Numbered from the stretch's first letter, positions 1 to 9,839 are shown. The stretch: 64,000 bases of DNA from a bacterium 1XD42-76 (GCA_009917545.1 QZDW01000007.1:1-64000); one strand, 5' to 3'. Notes: generated by a model from the sequence alone, not told the origin. Numbers and translations are program-made.

Positions 1-42
1 TTCAGACGGTATTTGTTGCGGTTTACGTCTTTTTTCTGAAAG

Positions 43-85
43 GTTTGGATTTTATTTAAGTTTGGATAACGAATAAAATCCAAAC
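43..85. repeat. Perfect 14-bp inverted repeat
   Basis: Positions 43-56 (GTTTGGATTTTATT) are exactly reverse-complementary to 72-85, with a 15-nt loop. The motif TTTGGAT recurs at 60-66 and 87-93. The sequence AAAATCCAAA inside the right arm (75-84) recurs as a direct repeat at 572-581, so the two copies flank the recombinase fragment. This may be a recombination joint or element end. That role is inferred; only the repeats are seen. Confidence 0.7.
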
Positions 86-87
86 AT

Positions 88-564
88 TTGGATTTTTTAC
101 GGCACTCACATGCCTCTCTACTGATCGAGATGGGCTTTAATATCCTGATGGTATCGCAGCGCTTAGGCCATGAAAAGGTTGAAACAACCTGGCAGACCTA
201 TGCACATCTGTATCCGGACAAAGAAAAAATGCTGGCCGCCCAGTTGGATACTGTAAAAGTCCAGGGCATTACCGCCAACTTGACAATCGAAGATCAGCTT
301 GCAGAGTTCATGGCCCAGTTCCAAAGCCATCTGAAGGAGCAGCCGGCTCTTATTGACATAAACAGCGAGGAAATTATCCGATGGGATCCGGAAAAAAGAG
401 AGAAGGCCACCGTTACCGCGGCGGAATTCGAGCAGGAGGCCCAGCTTGACGAAGGGATTGAAGCCGGCCTTGCCTCAGCAGAAATCTTCCAGACCGGATA
501 CCTGGAACTGTGTGGCATAGTCTATTTCCTTGCCAGCCGGGGGCTGCCGGCAAAATTTCTTTAA
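88..564 (+). pseudogene. Truncated tyrosine recombinase (integrase) C-terminal fragment
   Basis: The reading frame opens at a TTG and carries only the end of a phage-type integrase catalytic domain. 'LRHSHASLLIEMG' (about residues 4-16) holds the HxLRHS-like box. 'RLGHEKVETTWQTYAHLYP' follows, with the second conserved His and the nucleophilic Tyr. The DNA-binding and core-binding domains and the first catalytic Arg are missing, because the sequence upstream of 88 is an AT-rich inverted repeat rather than integrase coding sequence. The last dozen residues look unlike an integrase tail and may come from a frameshift. It is a remnant of an integrated element, next to the toxin-like locus at 600-940. 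Confidence 0.75.
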
Positions 565-567
565 TAC

Positions 568-596
568 TTGCAAAATCCAAAGGCATAGTATATAAT
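568..596 (+). promoter_or_regulatory. Sigma-A promoter for the candidate antitoxin RNA
   Basis: The -35 box TTGCAA lies at 568-573, followed by a 17-nt spacer and a perfect -10 box TATAAT at 591-596. Transcription would start near 603 on the plus strand and run into the 3' end of the convergent small toxin gene. Confidence 0.7.
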
Positions 597-602
597 GAAC
601 GT

Positions 603-706
603 AGAAAGAGCACCCACTCCAAAGCGGATGCTCCCGAAAAGGTTACTTACCTCTCTGTGAGAGGCGCCTCTCCTGTGGACCAGACAGGAGGGGCATTATT
701 TTTTTC
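603..706 (+). ncRNA. Candidate antisense antitoxin RNA (RatA-like arrangement)
   Basis: A short plus-strand transcript is predicted from the consensus promoter at 568-596 to an intrinsic terminator. The terminator stem is 667-676 paired with 684-693 (one G-U pair) and is followed by a T-tract at 698-705. The RNA would overlap the 3' end of the convergent toxin mRNA by about 100 nt. Internal hairpins are visible at 608-633 and around 650-665. Type I pairs such as txpA/ratA of Bacillus use this convergent 3'-overlap layout. The antitoxin role is inferred from architecture only. Confidence 0.55.
608..633 (-). terminator. Terminator of the small toxin mRNA
   Basis: On the minus strand the arms GAGCATCC and GGGTGCTC form an 8-bp stem with one wobble pair, followed by TTTCT. 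It would end the toxin transcript near 600, producing the overlap with the antisense RNA. Confidence 0.5.
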
Positions 707-821
707 GCCTGTTCTTCCTATCTCTGTCGAGAAAGGCAAGCAACGCCACAATCAAGCTGCCAAAGGACATTAACAGAGCCAATATCCCTATGAAAATCGA
801 GATGATCTCATAAGCCGTCAT
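696..821 (-). CDS. Small hydrophobic holin-like toxin (41 aa)
   Basis: The 41-residue product has a short polar start (MTAYEII), one hydrophobic segment (about residues 6-31) and a strongly basic end (DRDRKNRRKK). This is the layout of the putative holin-like / TxpA-type membrane toxins of Firmicutes. I chose the ATG at 821 because GGGAGG lies 8 nt upstream; the longer frame from 953 has no such site. A promoter with TTGCCA-17-TATAAT lies at 941-913. In the roughly 85-nt leader, CCTCCC (complement of 872-877) can pair with the GGGAGG ribosome site (complement of 830-835). Such sequestration is common in type I toxin mRNAs. Family assignment is by composition and layout. Confidence 0.65.
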   Translation of the reverse strand: MTAYEIISIFIGILALLMSFGSLIVALLAFLDRDRKNRRKK

Positions 822-912
822 AAGCGCCACCTCCCTTCCTATGTATTCCGGCATGCCGGTTTCATTGGCTCGGGAGGCTACCACCCTGTCATGGGTACTC
901 TTCCATGAGGGA

Positions 913-941
913 ATTATAACAGAGATCTGCAGAATTGGCAA
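913..941 (-). promoter_or_regulatory. Promoter of the small toxin gene
   Basis: On the minus strand TTGCCA (complement of 936-941) and TATAAT (complement of 913-918) are separated by exactly 17 nt. The predicted start is near 905, leaving a structured leader of about 85 nt before the toxin ATG at 821. Confidence 0.65.
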
Positions 942-1010
942 CCAGACTTTCATGCCCCTGGCTCTATGCTGGCTCTGAAAAATAATGTCATAATAATGTC
1001 ACGGCGCAAA

Positions 1011-1047
1011 GAAAAAGCCCGGAAAGCCGCATAAATACTGGCTTTCC
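1011..1047 (-). terminator. Terminator downstream of guaA
   Basis: Minus-strand arms GGAAAGCC and GGCTTTCC (1040-1047 and 1021-1028) enclose an 11-nt loop. They are followed by GGGCTTTTTC, just after the guaA stop codon. Confidence 0.7.
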
Positions 1048-1060
1048 AGACTTTAGAGCG

Positions 1061-2605
1061 TTATTCGAACTCAATCGTCGCCGGCGGCTTTCCCGTGCAA
1101 TCATACAGCACCCGATTCACATGTTCCACTTCATTCACAATACGGTTCGCTGCCTTACTCAATACCTCCCACGGAATCTCTGCCGCCTCAGCAGTCATAA
1201 AATCCACAGTATTCACAGCACGCAGGGCGACTGCATAGTCATAGGTTCTCTCGTCACCCATAACGCCGACTGACCGCATATTGGTAAGGGCGGCAAAATA
1301 TTGACCGATTCCCCGGTCGAGTCCGGCAGCAGCGATTTCCTCACGGTAAATTGCATCTGCATCCTGCACCATTTTTACCTTCTCCGGAGTGACTTCACCG
1401 ATTATGCGAATACCAAGGCCCGGGCCTGGGAACGGTTGGCGGTATACGAGATTTTCCGGAATTCCCAGCTCAAGTCCTGCCTTGCGTACCTCATCTTTAA
1501 AAAGATTGCGCAGCGGCTCGATAATCTCTTTAAAGTCTACATAATCAGGAAGTCCTCCTACATTATGATGTGACTTGATGACCGCGGATTCACCGCCAAG
1601 GCCGCTCTCCACCACATCCGGGTATATGGTTCCTTGTACCAGAAAATCAACCGCACCGATTTTTTTCGCTTCCTCCTCAAAAACACGGATAAATTCTTCG
1701 CCAATAATTTTCCGTTTTTGTTCAGGCTCTTCGACATGTTTCAGTTTATCATAGAAACGCTGCTGAGCATTCACGCGGATAAATTTCAGATTATATGGGC
1801 CGTTCGGACCAAAGACGGCCTCCACCTCATCCCCTTCATTTTTACGAAGCAGTCCATGATCTACAAAAACACAGGTAAGCTGCTCTCCAACCGCCTTGGC
1901 CAGCATTACAGCCGCCACAGAGGAATCAACTCCGCCTGACAATGCGCACAGTACTTTACCAGTACCAACTTTTTTGCGAATTGCCTGAATACTGTTCTCC
2001 ACGAAAGTATCCATTCTCCAGCTTCCTGTGCAGCCGCATACTTCATAAATAAAATTACACAGCATCTTAGAACCTTCCTGTGTATGGAGAACCTCCGGAT
2101 GGTATTGAATTGCGTACAGTTTTTTTTCTTCGCATTCTGCGGCTGCTACCGGACAGTTTGTCGTATGGGCCACGATGCGGAAACCTGGCGCTTTTTCTTC
2201 TATATAGTCGTTATGACTCATCCAGCATATTGTTTTCTCGGAAACATCACCAAACAGTTTGCTGCTCTTATCTATCTGCACTTCGATTTTTCCGTATTCA
2301 CGGACAGGAGCCTTGCAGACACGGCCTCCCAACAGATACATCATAAGCTGCGCGCCATAGCACAGGCCCAGCACAGGAACCCCCAGTTCGAATATCTCTT
2401 TGCTACAGGAGGCGGCACCTTCCTCATAGCAGCTGTTAGGACCGCCTGTCAAAATAATTCCTTTGGGATTCATTGCCTTGATCTGTTCGATATCGGTCTT
2501 ATAAGAATAGATTTCACAATAGACGTTGCATTCCCGGACACGACGGGCAATCAACTGATTGTACTGACCTCCAAAGTCAATTACAATTATTTTCTCCTGA
2601 TTCAT
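1061..2605 (-). CDS. guaA: GMP synthase (glutamine-hydrolysing)
   Basis: Converts XMP to GMP using glutamine and ATP, the last step of guanine nucleotide synthesis in the cytoplasm. The 514 residues show the usual order. A class I glutamine amidotransferase comes first, with nucleophile Cys82 in 'LGLCYGAQ' and the 'QYHPE' His/Glu near residue 168. An ATP pyrophosphatase domain follows, with P-loop 'SGGVDSS' near residue 224. A C-terminal dimerisation domain ends in 'KPPATIEFE', as is typical. The ATG has GGAGG about 8 nt upstream. It lies 52 bp after iadA on the same strand and may share its transcript; a terminator follows the stop codon. Confidence 0.98.
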   Translation of the reverse strand: MNQEKIIVIDFGGQYNQLIARRVRECNVYCEIYSYKTDIEQIKAMNPKGIILTGGPNSCYEEGAASCSKEIFELGVPVLGLCYGAQLMMYLLGGRVCKAPVREYGKIEVQIDKSSKLFGDVSEKTICWMSHNDYIEEKAPGFRIVAHTTNCPVAAAECEEKKLYAIQYHPEVLHTQEGSKMLCNFIYEVCGCTGSWRMDTFVENSIQAIRKKVGTGKVLCALSGGVDSSVAAVMLAKAVGEQLTCVFVDHGLLRKNEGDEVEAVFGPNGPYNLKFIRVNAQQRFYDKLKHVEEPEQKRKIIGEEFIRVFEEEAKKIGAVDFLVQGTIYPDVVESGLGGESAVIKSHHNVGGLPDYVDFKEIIEPLRNLFKDEVRKAGLELGIPENLVYRQPFPGPGLGIRIIGEVTPEKVKMVQDADAIYREEIAAAGLDRGIGQYFAALTNMRSVGVMGDERTYDYAVALRAVNTVDFMTAEAAEIPWEVLSKAANRIVNEVEHVNRVLYDCTGKPPATIEFE

Positions 2606-2657
2606 CTGGGGCTTCCTCCTGTAAGCATTTGTTATTATTTCTTATTACGTCCGCGTT

Positions 2658-3806
2658 TTATGCCTCGTATGTACCTTTTTTGCAGAGCTTTCCTTCATTC
2701 ATCATGATCGTTCCGCGTGCGATCACAGTATTAAGGGACATATCAGAATTAATAATAAGCACATCTGCATCGCCACCTTCACATACTGCACCCTTTTTCG
2801 GATAAATTTCCAAAACTTTCGCCACATTGCTTGTACCAAGAGAGAGTGCTTCCTCCAAAGGCATGCCTTCCTTCTGTACCTGATATACGATCTGACGGTA
2901 TACAGTATCCAGGCTGGAAACTCCCATTTCCGTCAGATTGCCCGCAGCATCATAGTTGGACCAGCTTCCCTGTCCATCAGAGCTTATCGTTACTTTTTCC
3001 ATCGGCACCCCTTCTGCCTTAGCTGCTCTCAGGGATTCTGCCAGTTCTTCAAACTTCTTTTCAAACTGCCCGCAGGTGAAATCTATGGTTCCACCCATCT
3101 TTGCCAGTTTAAAGGCATCCGATTGCAGCTTGGCCGAACGTCCCACATGAGTCGGCTGGAAGGTTTTGACAGGAATTGAGGTTCTCTCCAGCGCCTCAAA
3201 TACCGGTTCAAGGCCCCTCTCATCTCCTCCCATATGCAGTGTCATGATTCCTGCTTTTCCACTTAGCATTCCTGCCGTCCGTACATCGCTCCCAAGGCGA
3301 ATCAGTTCTTCTACGGAAATATTAGGAGCACGATGGTCGGAAACGGCCAGCTTTAATCCAATGATTTCATCAACAAACATAATGTCTTTGCTAACGCTTC
3401 CGGTTACTGTCGGGCTGGGATATCCGTATGCTCCGCAACAGCAGTATACAGAGATTCCTTCTTCTTTCAACGCTTTTACCTTGGCAACCAGGTTCTCTAC
3501 GCTTCTGCTGATTCCATCAGTACCAAGCAGGCCAACCACTGTAGTAACGCCGCCTTCAATGAGTGCGGACAGCTGGACTGGCGGTGCCTGGGTATGGAAA
3601 CTGCCTTCACCACCACCGCCTGTCAGATGCACATGTCTGTCGACGATTCCCGGTGCGACGATCTTTCCATTGCCGTCAATTACCTGACATCCCTCATACT
3701 CAGGAAGCGCATCCGCGACCTTTTCGATTTGCCCGCCTGCGATCAGAATATCCTTTTTCCCGAGCTGCTCAGGCGCATATACCTCTGCTCCTTTGATTAG
3801 TAACAT
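2658..3806 (-). CDS. iadA: Isoaspartyl dipeptidase (beta-aspartyl peptidase)
   Basis: Member of the amidohydrolase superfamily that cleaves beta-aspartyl dipeptides produced from damaged proteins. The 382-residue length matches the family. Near residues 57-68 'DRHVHLTGGGGEGSF' carries the HxH metal site and the Gly-rich loop specific to IadA. 'TLHMGGDERG' and 'PTHVGRS' supply further His ligands, and 'ISSDGQGS' near residue 285 has the catalytic Asp. The start ATG follows an AGGAGGAG ribosome site. It is upstream of guaA, with a short gap, on the same strand. Confidence 0.93.
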   Translation of the reverse strand: MLLIKGAEVYAPEQLGKKDILIAGGQIEKVADALPEYEGCQVIDGNGKIVAPGIVDRHVHLTGGGGEGSFHTQAPPVQLSALIEGGVTTVVGLLGTDGISRSVENLVAKVKALKEEGISVYCCCGAYGYPSPTVTGSVSKDIMFVDEIIGLKLAVSDHRAPNISVEELIRLGSDVRTAGMLSGKAGIMTLHMGGDERGLEPVFEALERTSIPVKTFQPTHVGRSAKLQSDAFKLAKMGGTIDFTCGQFEKKFEELAESLRAAKAEGVPMEKVTISSDGQGSWSNYDAAGNLTEMGVSSLDTVYRQIVYQVQKEGMPLEEALSLGTSNVAKVLEIYPKKGAVCEGGDADVLIINSDMSLNTVIARGTIMMNEGKLCKKGTYEA

Positions 3807-3893
3807 AATCTCCTCCTGTAATATTTTATAATTTTGCTATACCTGCCATATAATACACAAATTTTCTTTGTAGTAAGTAAATCCTTTGCAAGC

Positions 3894-3902
3894 ATTATAT
3901 CA
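3894..3902 (-). promoter_or_regulatory. Extended -10 promoter upstream of iadA
   Basis: On the minus strand the sequence TGATATAAT is an extended -10 element about 90 nt upstream of the iadA start. The -35 region is weak. A second identical TGATATAAT lies about 50 bp further upstream, at the end of uvrA. Confidence 0.4.
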
Positions 3903-3964
3903 TATCTTCCGGGTATAATACCTTCCCTGTTTCAGTGCCCGATGCCATTATATCATACTGTCTG

Positions 3965-6793
3965 CTATTTTTCCAAATATTTCTTTACATATTGGCCGGT
4001 ATAGGAGCGTGGATTTTGGGCTATCGTTTCCGGAGTCCCCTGGGCAATTACAGTTCCGCCCCGGTCGCCGCCCTCTGGCCCCATATCTATGATATAATCC
4101 GCCGTTTTGATCACATCCAGGTTGTGCTCAATCACAACTACCGTGTTCCCACCTGCCGACAGCCGCCGCAAAATCTCCACCAGTTTATGGACATCGGCAA
4201 AATGCAGGCCTGTTGTCGGTTCGTCCAGAATATAGATTGTCTTTCCGGTTCCTCTGCGTGACAGCTCCGTCGCTAGTTTGATACGCTGTGCCTCTCCCCC
4301 GGACAGTTCCGTGGATGGCTGTCCCAGACGGATATAAGAAAGTCCTACATCATTCAAGGTTTCTATTTTTCTTGCAATCGAAGGTACATTCTCGAAGAAC
4401 TTCAGTGCTTCCTCCACCGTCATATTCAGCACATCATAGATACTTTTTCCTTTATATTTGACCTCCAGAGTTTCCCGATTATACCGTTTGCCGCCGCATA
4501 CCTCGCATGGCACATAGACGTCAGGAAGAAAATGCATCTCGATTTTGATGATACCGTCACCACTGCACGCCTCACAACGGCCCCCTTTCACATTGAAGCT
4601 AAAACGTCCCTTTCCGTATCCTTTGGCCTTGGCATCCGCCGTGGACGCAAACAGATCGCGGATCAGATCAAATATACCTGTATACGTAGCCGGATTTGAA
4701 CGGGGTGTACGGCCAATCGGCGACTGATCAATGGCAATCACCTTGTCAAGCTTATCCGTTCCCTTTATCTCATCATAAACCCCCGGAATTGTCCGCGCAC
4801 GATTTAAGCTTCTCGCCAGTGCTTTATATACGATTTCATTAATAAGAGAGCTTTTCCCCGACCCGGAAACACCGGTTACACATGTCATCACTCCCAGGGG
4901 GATCTCTACTGTGATATTCTTCAGATTATTTTCACGGGCACCACACACAGTCAGCCAGCCGCTGGGAGCTCTCCGCTCATCGGGTATGGGGATCTGTTTC
5001 TTTCCGCTCAGGTATGCTCCGGTAATGGAAGTTTCACATGCCATGATCTCACTGGCTGTCCCCGCGGCGACTACTTCGCCTCCGTGCTCCCCGGCACCAG
5101 GCCCGATATCCACGATATAGTCGGCAGCCAGCATCGTATCCTCGTCATGTTCCACCACAATCACGCTGTTTCCCAAATCACGCAGGTGTGTCAGTGTTTT
5201 CAGCAGTTTGTCATTGTCCCGCTGATGCAGGCCGATGCTGGGCTCATCCAGAATATAGGCTACGCCGACCAGCCCGGAACCAATCTGGGTCGCCAGACGG
5301 ATCCTCTGAGCCTCTCCTCCTGAAAGTGTCCCTGTTGCTCTGGACAGGGAAAGATAATCCAGTCCTACATCAATAAGGAAACTGACTCTGGCACGTATCT
5401 CCTTTAAAATCTGTTCCCCAATCATTTTATGAAGCGGGGAAAGTTTCAAACCATCAATAAATTCGCGGAATTTCATGATGGACATATTGGTCGCCTCATA
5501 AATATTCTTATCCCCTATTGTAACCGCCAAAGACGTTTTTTTGAGTCTCTGCCCGTGGCAGGCTGCACACGGTGTAATACGCATAAACGTCTCATATTCT
5601 GCCTTGCTGGCCTGAGAAAAGGTCTCGCGGTAACGTCGGTTGACATTTTCAAGCAGACCTTCAAACGCCACGTCATAGACGCCTGTCCCGCGCTGTCCTG
5701 TATAATGGACCTTAACCTTCCTGTCACCGGTCCCATAAATCAGGACGTCGTGGATCTCCTTCGGATAGTCTTGAAATGGGGTATCAAGGTCAAAATGGTA
5801 TTCTTCCGCCAAAGCATCCAGCGTTGCCCGCGTGAAGCTCCCTTCCTTGGCGCTCGACTGCCAGCCCATGACGACAATCGCCCCCTGCTTGATACTGAGC
5901 GATTTGTCCGGAATCATCAGATTTTCGTCGAATTCCATCTTGTACCCCAGACCAAAGCATTCCGGACATGCACCAAAGGGATTATTAAAGGAAAAGCTTC
6001 TGGGCTCTACTTCCTCGATGCTGATTCCGCAGTCCGGACAGGAAAAACTCTGGCTGAACTGGATTGGTTCCTTTTCGAAAACATCGACTATCATCAGACC
6101 TCCGGAAAGTTTCATGACCGTTTCAATTGAATCGGTGAGACGTTTCTCAATGCCCTCTCTCACAACAAGCCTGTCCACTACAATCTCGATATTATGCTTG
6201 ATATTTTTCTCAAGTGCAATCTCTTCCGTCAGCTCATGGAGATTCCCGTCAATGCGCACACGCACATAGCCGCTGCGCCTGGCCTGTTCCAACGCTTTTT
6301 CGTGGCGGCCTTTCCGGCCGCGGACGATTGGAGATAAAAGCTGGATCCTCGTCCGTTCCGGCAGATCCATAATCTGATCGACCATCTGATCGACTGTCTG
6401 TCTGCGAATCTCTCTTCCGCACTTTGGACAGTGAGGAATCCCAATCCGGGCATACAAAAGGCGCATATAATCATAGATCTCCGTCACGGTCCCCACAGTG
6501 GAACGGGGATTTCTGTTCGTTGATTTCTGATCAATAGAAATAGCCGGAGAAAGTCCCTCTATGCTCTCCACATCCGGCTTCTCCATCTGTCCCAGGAACT
6601 GCCTCGCGTAGGAAGACAGGGATTCCATATATCTTCTCTGGCCCTCTGCATAGATGGTATCAAATGCCAGGGACGACTTTCCCGAACCGGACAGCCCCGT
6701 CAGGACAACCAGCTCATTCCTGGGAATATCGAGGGTAATATTTTTCAAATTGTGCTCACAGGCACCACGAATTTTAATATATTGTTTGGGCAT
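3965..6793 (-). CDS. uvrA: Excinuclease ABC subunit A
   Basis: DNA damage sensor of nucleotide excision repair; it loads UvrB onto lesions. The 942 residues contain two ABC ATPase modules. Walker A '[14 protein letters not shown]' is near residue 33 and '[14 protein letters not shown]' near residue 643. ABC signatures 'LSGGEAQRI' appear in both halves, near 490 and 830. Zn-binding CxxC pairs are 'CPKC...', 'CPDC...CPEC' and 'CEAC...CEVC'. Length and order are standard. A LexA-type operator lies about 100 bp upstream, which fits SOS control. Confidence 0.98.
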   Translation of the reverse strand: MPKQYIKIRGACEHNLKNITLDIPRNELVVLTGLSGSGKSSLAFDTIYAEGQRRYMESLSSYARQFLGQMEKPDVESIEGLSPAISIDQKSTNRNPRSTVGTVTEIYDYMRLLYARIGIPHCPKCGREIRRQTVDQMVDQIMDLPERTRIQLLSPIVRGRKGRHEKALEQARRSGYVRVRIDGNLHELTEEIALEKNIKHNIEIVVDRLVVREGIEKRLTDSIETVMKLSGGLMIVDVFEKEPIQFSQSFSCPDCGISIEEVEPRSFSFNNPFGACPECFGLGYKMEFDENLMIPDKSLSIKQGAIVVMGWQSSAKEGSFTRATLDALAEEYHFDLDTPFQDYPKEIHDVLIYGTGDRKVKVHYTGQRGTGVYDVAFEGLLENVNRRYRETFSQASKAEYETFMRITPCAACHGQRLKKTSLAVTIGDKNIYEATNMSIMKFREFIDGLKLSPLHKMIGEQILKEIRARVSFLIDVGLDYLSLSRATGTLSGGEAQRIRLATQIGSGLVGVAYILDEPSIGLHQRDNDKLLKTLTHLRDLGNSVIVVEHDEDTMLAADYIVDIGPGAGEHGGEVVAAGTASEIMACETSITGAYLSGKKQIPIPDERRAPSGWLTVCGARENNLKNITVEIPLGVMTCVTGVSGSGKSSLINEIVYKALARSLNRARTIPGVYDEIKGTDKLDKVIAIDQSPIGRTPRSNPATYTGIFDLIRDLFASTADAKAKGYGKGRFSFNVKGGRCEACSGDGIIKIEMHFLPDVYVPCEVCGGKRYNRETLEVKYKGKSIYDVLNMTVEEALKFFENVPSIARKIETLNDVGLSYIRLGQPSTELSGGEAQRIKLATELSRRGTGKTIYILDEPTTGLHFADVHKLVEILRRLSAGGNTVVVIEHNLDVIKTADYIIDMGPEGGDRGGTVIAQGTPETIAQNPRSYTGQYVKKYLEK

Positions 6794-6890
6794 TGCAATT
6801 CTCCTGTTTCAATCTTGCCGCCTGTCCCGGCGTGCGAATGTAGGATATTCATTCAAGCTCAATTATCATATCACATTCTGCACCAATATG

Positions 6891-6904
6891 CAAACATTTG
6901 TTCG
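6891..6904 (-). promoter_or_regulatory. LexA (SOS) operator upstream of uvrA
   Basis: The minus strand reads CGAACAAATGTTTG, which fits the Firmicute SOS box CGAACRNRYGTTYG. It sits beside a plausible promoter: TTTGCA overlaps the box, and TATGAT follows after 18 nt. uvrA is a known SOS gene in this phylum, so LexA repression is a well-supported inference. Confidence 0.7.
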
Positions 6905-7049
6905 TTATTTTTTATTAAATTTAATGATAAAACATCGAAAAATATTTTCTCAGATAGTGCAGCCATAGGTAAATGATTTCCGCTGTACCTTCTATATCTA
7001 AAAGCACCACCAAATATTGAATCTGGCAGGATCGAGGGGAGGCACTCAT

Positions 7050-7740
7050 AATTCAGAGCGTTCGTTTCTGTCAGTATCCGCAGCCAGAATACAGAATCGT
7101 TTTGATAGACAGAAATTGCCTGGATAACTGAATTTATTCCATAAACCGTAATAATTTATATAATCAAAATGATTTCTTCAACTATAATTATTTCGATCAT
7201 CATTTTTTATCATCAGAGCGATTCAAAATAACGGAAACTTTTCAGGCAGTCAAACTATCCAGACAACCAAAGTTATTCCGGCAATCAAAAAGCTCAGGTA
7301 GTTAAAGCGTTTCCGGCATCCGAAATTTTTCTGACGAACATAATGATCCTGGCAACCGGAACTGCTCTGACAGCCGAAGATGGTCTGCTCCCCACAGCCT
7401 TCCGGTCAGAAAAACTGCTGTAACAATCAAAATCCTCCAGACAACAAAATTGCTTCATCAATCGAAGTAGTTCTGACATCCATAATTATTTCAGTAAATG
7501 AAATTATCCATACCATCGAAACGATTATTCCAGTATACGCCCATACAGCATCGCATACAGTGGTTTTAACGCTGGTGAACTTTATCAGGAACCGGTCAGG
7601 CCGGAACATAAGGGACCATACCTGCACACACTTGCAAATACCTGCGCGCATCTGTACGCGCCAGCAGCCACAATGTTTCTGCACAACCAAAGCCGAAACC
7701 TACTATCCTGCCTGATAATCATTGGAAATCATCCAGAAAC
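7050..7740 (-). repeat. Decayed 18-bp tandem repeat array, probable remnant of a Cys-rich hexapeptide-repeat gene
   Basis: Read on the minus strand, this stretch breaks into about 35 degenerate units of 17-19 bp with consensus TTYGGNTGYCNGRANNNN. The clearest run, 7382 down to 7243, translates unit by unit as FGCQSS, SGCQDH, YVRQKN, FGCRKR, FNYLSF, then after a 1-nt loss DCRNN, FGCLDS and LTA-stop. Another stretch gives FCCLED, FDCYSS, FSDRKA. Most units keep Phe at position 1 and Cys (TGY) at position 3. Frameshifts and stop codons interrupt the frame, so no intact protein remains. I do not recognise the family. A purely non-coding satellite is the alternative, but the spacing by six codons and the retained Cys codons favour a dead gene. 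Confidence 0.6.
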
Positions 7741-8468
7741 CATTTCGCATACAGGAAACCTGGTGGACAGACATTGAAAAATATAGTACACTTATACTAT
7801 GCATTGAAAAATTTTGCTATTTATCATGTCATGCCAGAAAATACACCAATTTTTGCGAAAGGGGCTCTATCTTTATACAACACATAACCATCGCAGAACC
7901 ATTACAAAGGAAACGTTTGTGATGGCGGGCCAAACGCCACAGAATTCAGAGCAAATGCTGCACAAATTGTCACCATTCAGGACACTATGTTTGCTTATAA
8001 GCCAAAATTCATTACGTGTTTCACATTAGATGGACATTTGGCGCTCCTTGTCCGGCGTATGATGACAGCAGACTGAAAGATACACATATGAACTTTTTTC
8101 ATCTATAGTGTCCCCGGTCATTTACAGACATCCGCAATATTTAAGGTAATACTATGATACCAGAGGCATAAGGTCAAAAAATCCGATACAAGTTCGCTTT
8201 CAAAAAAACTTTCGAACCCGGAACCTGTAAAAATACTGAAAAGCCGCCATTTTTACGCAAAAATAATGGACGAATCTGGGATGGCTCCGGTTTGCAGGGG
8301 CATGAAATGCGGGGTAATCCGTGGTATCATTGGGGACTAAATCCCTCCAACCACAACATCATATGGCTGAATTCTGCAATACCAAAAATTCAATATTGAG
8401 CTCTGCAACATTGACCCCATTAATTCATATAGAAATCATCTATATCGAAAACGCCAATATTAAAAATA
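7741..8468. other. AT-rich intergenic stretch without a supportable gene
   Basis: Short frames exist on the plus strand (for example 7921-8029, 35 codons) but lack good ribosome sites and resemble nothing I know. The first 70 bp may contain further worn units of the hexapeptide repeat. I see no RNA gene or clear promoter here. Confidence 0.5.
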
Positions 8469-8574
8469 ACCTTCATGCGCCCACAGATGAGCGCACCACC
8501 AAGAATGAAAGTAGTTCAGACGCATTGGGCATCCCTGATCTTAGACCGCCTGCGGCGATGGACTTTCATAATAA
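8469..8574 (+). repeat. Dispersed 106-bp repeat, copy A
   Basis: A full-length copy running from ACCTTCATGCGCC to CATAATAA. The 3' hairpin here reads CCGCCTGCGGCG. It is the one copy not lying directly behind a gene of the same orientation; it sits between the decayed array and the aldo/keto reductase gene. Confidence 0.8.
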
Positions 8575-8699
8575 AAAGCCGAAAAGCAAAGCTTTAAAGG
8601 CCAGCCATTCTACAAGCAACAACGTTTAAAATACAAAAAACATCCCTACTAAAAACAATAGCAGGAAAAGCCACGCATCCAACAGGAAGGAGAGTATCT

Positions 8700-9839
8700 A
8701 TGGAGTACAGAGAAATAGGAAAAACAGGAAAAAGGGGCAGCATTATCGGCCTGGGCTGCGAGCATCTCGACGGCAAGCCCTTTGAGCAGGTAAAGGAAAC
8801 GATCGACGCTGCTCTTGAGCACGACATCAACCTTCTCGATGTCTTTATGCCTGGTAATGAGGTCCGTGAAAACATCGCCAAAGCCCTTGGCCCGCGCCGC
8901 AGTGAGGTAATGATACAGGGGCATATCGGCTCTACTGACCTGCGGAAGCAATATGACATATGCCGCGATCTGCCTATTGCAAAGCAATACTTCGAAAATC
9001 TGCTGCATCATTTCGGATACATCGACTTTGGCATGATGTTTTTTGTCGATTCCGAGGAAGATTATCAGGGCGTGTTTGAGACAGGCTTTGCCGACTATGT
9101 GCAAAAACTGAAGCAGCAGGGAGACATCCGGCATATCGGCTTCAGCTCCCATAACCCCCTCATGGCAGAACGCGTCATCAAAACAGGCCTGCCGGAAATG
9201 ATGATGTTCAGCATCAATCTTGCCTTTGACTTGTATCCGGTTGAGACCTACACATTAGATCAGCTGCACCAGGGCCTTGACAAGAACGCTTTCTGCGGCT
9301 TTGACCCCACCCGTGCTGCCCTGTATACACTGTGCGAAAAAATGGGAATCGGTATCACAGTGATGAAAACACTGGGAGGCGGTAAGCTGATCTCACCAGA
9401 GCACACGCCATTCGATAAGCCTCTGAGCGTAGCCCAGTGTATGCAGTACGCCCTTTCACGTCCCGCTGTAGCAAGCGTCATGGTCGGCTGCCAGTCCCGG
9501 GCAGAAGTCCTGGATACCGTTCGCTATCTGGAGCTGAGCGAAGAAGAGCGCGATTATACTCATATCATGAGCACGCTGCGCAATGATTTTAAGGGTAACT
9601 GTGTCTATTGCGGCCATTGCCAGCCCTGCCCGGCAGGCATTGATATCGCGGTTGTAAACAAATATCTCGATATTGCCCGCCTCGACACAGAGCACATTTC
9701 TCCGGCCATCCGTTCACACTATTCCGGCCTTTCTCACAACGGCAGTGATTGTATCGGATGCGGAAATTGTGAAAAACGCTGCCCCTTCGATGTTCCCGTT
9801 ATACAGAACATGGCAGAGGCCGCCAGAATTTTCCAGTAG
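8700..9839 (+). CDS. Aldo/keto reductase with C-terminal ferredoxin-like 2x[4Fe-4S] domain
   Basis: Predicted oxidoreductase of the AKR family; the substrate is unknown. Residues 1-280 form the TIM barrel, with N-terminal 'MEYREIGKTGKRGSIIGLGC' and the 'IRHIGFSSHN' strand near residue 140. Residues 300-379 form an iron-sulfur domain with 'CVYCGHCQPCP' near 301 and 'CIGCGNCEKRCPFDVPV' near 351. This domain pairing is common in anaerobic Clostridia, where electrons may pass through the clusters. The start follows AGGAAGGAGAG at good spacing. Two tandem copies of the 106-bp repeat and a terminator follow the stop codon. Confidence 0.93.
   Translation: MEYREIGKTGKRGSIIGLGCEHLDGKPFEQVKETIDAALEHDINLLDVFMPGNEVRENIAKALGPRRSEVMIQGHIGSTDLRKQYDICRDLPIAKQYFENLLHHFGYIDFGMMFFVDSEEDYQGVFETGFADYVQKLKQQGDIRHIGFSSHNPLMAERVIKTGLPEMMMFSINLAFDLYPVETYTLDQLHQGLDKNAFCGFDPTRAALYTLCEKMGIGITVMKTLGGGKLISPEHTPFDKPLSVAQCMQYALSRPAVASVMVGCQSRAEVLDTVRYLELSEEERDYTHIMSTLRNDFKGNCVYCGHCQPCPAGIDIAVVNKYLDIARLDTEHISPAIRSHYSGLSHNGSDCIGCGNCEKRCPFDVPVIQNMAEAARIFQ

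Noticed and set aside
5429-6130. Plus-strand frame of 233 codons opposite uvrA
   Set aside because: Antisense shadow of a highly conserved gene.
7050-7740. Possible CRISPR array
   Set aside because: The period is about 18 bp with no conserved repeat/spacer alternation and no cas genes nearby; units are degenerate throughout.
7921-8029. 35-codon frame starting MAGQTPQN
   Set aside because: Poor ribosome spacing, no similarity, lies in decayed sequence.
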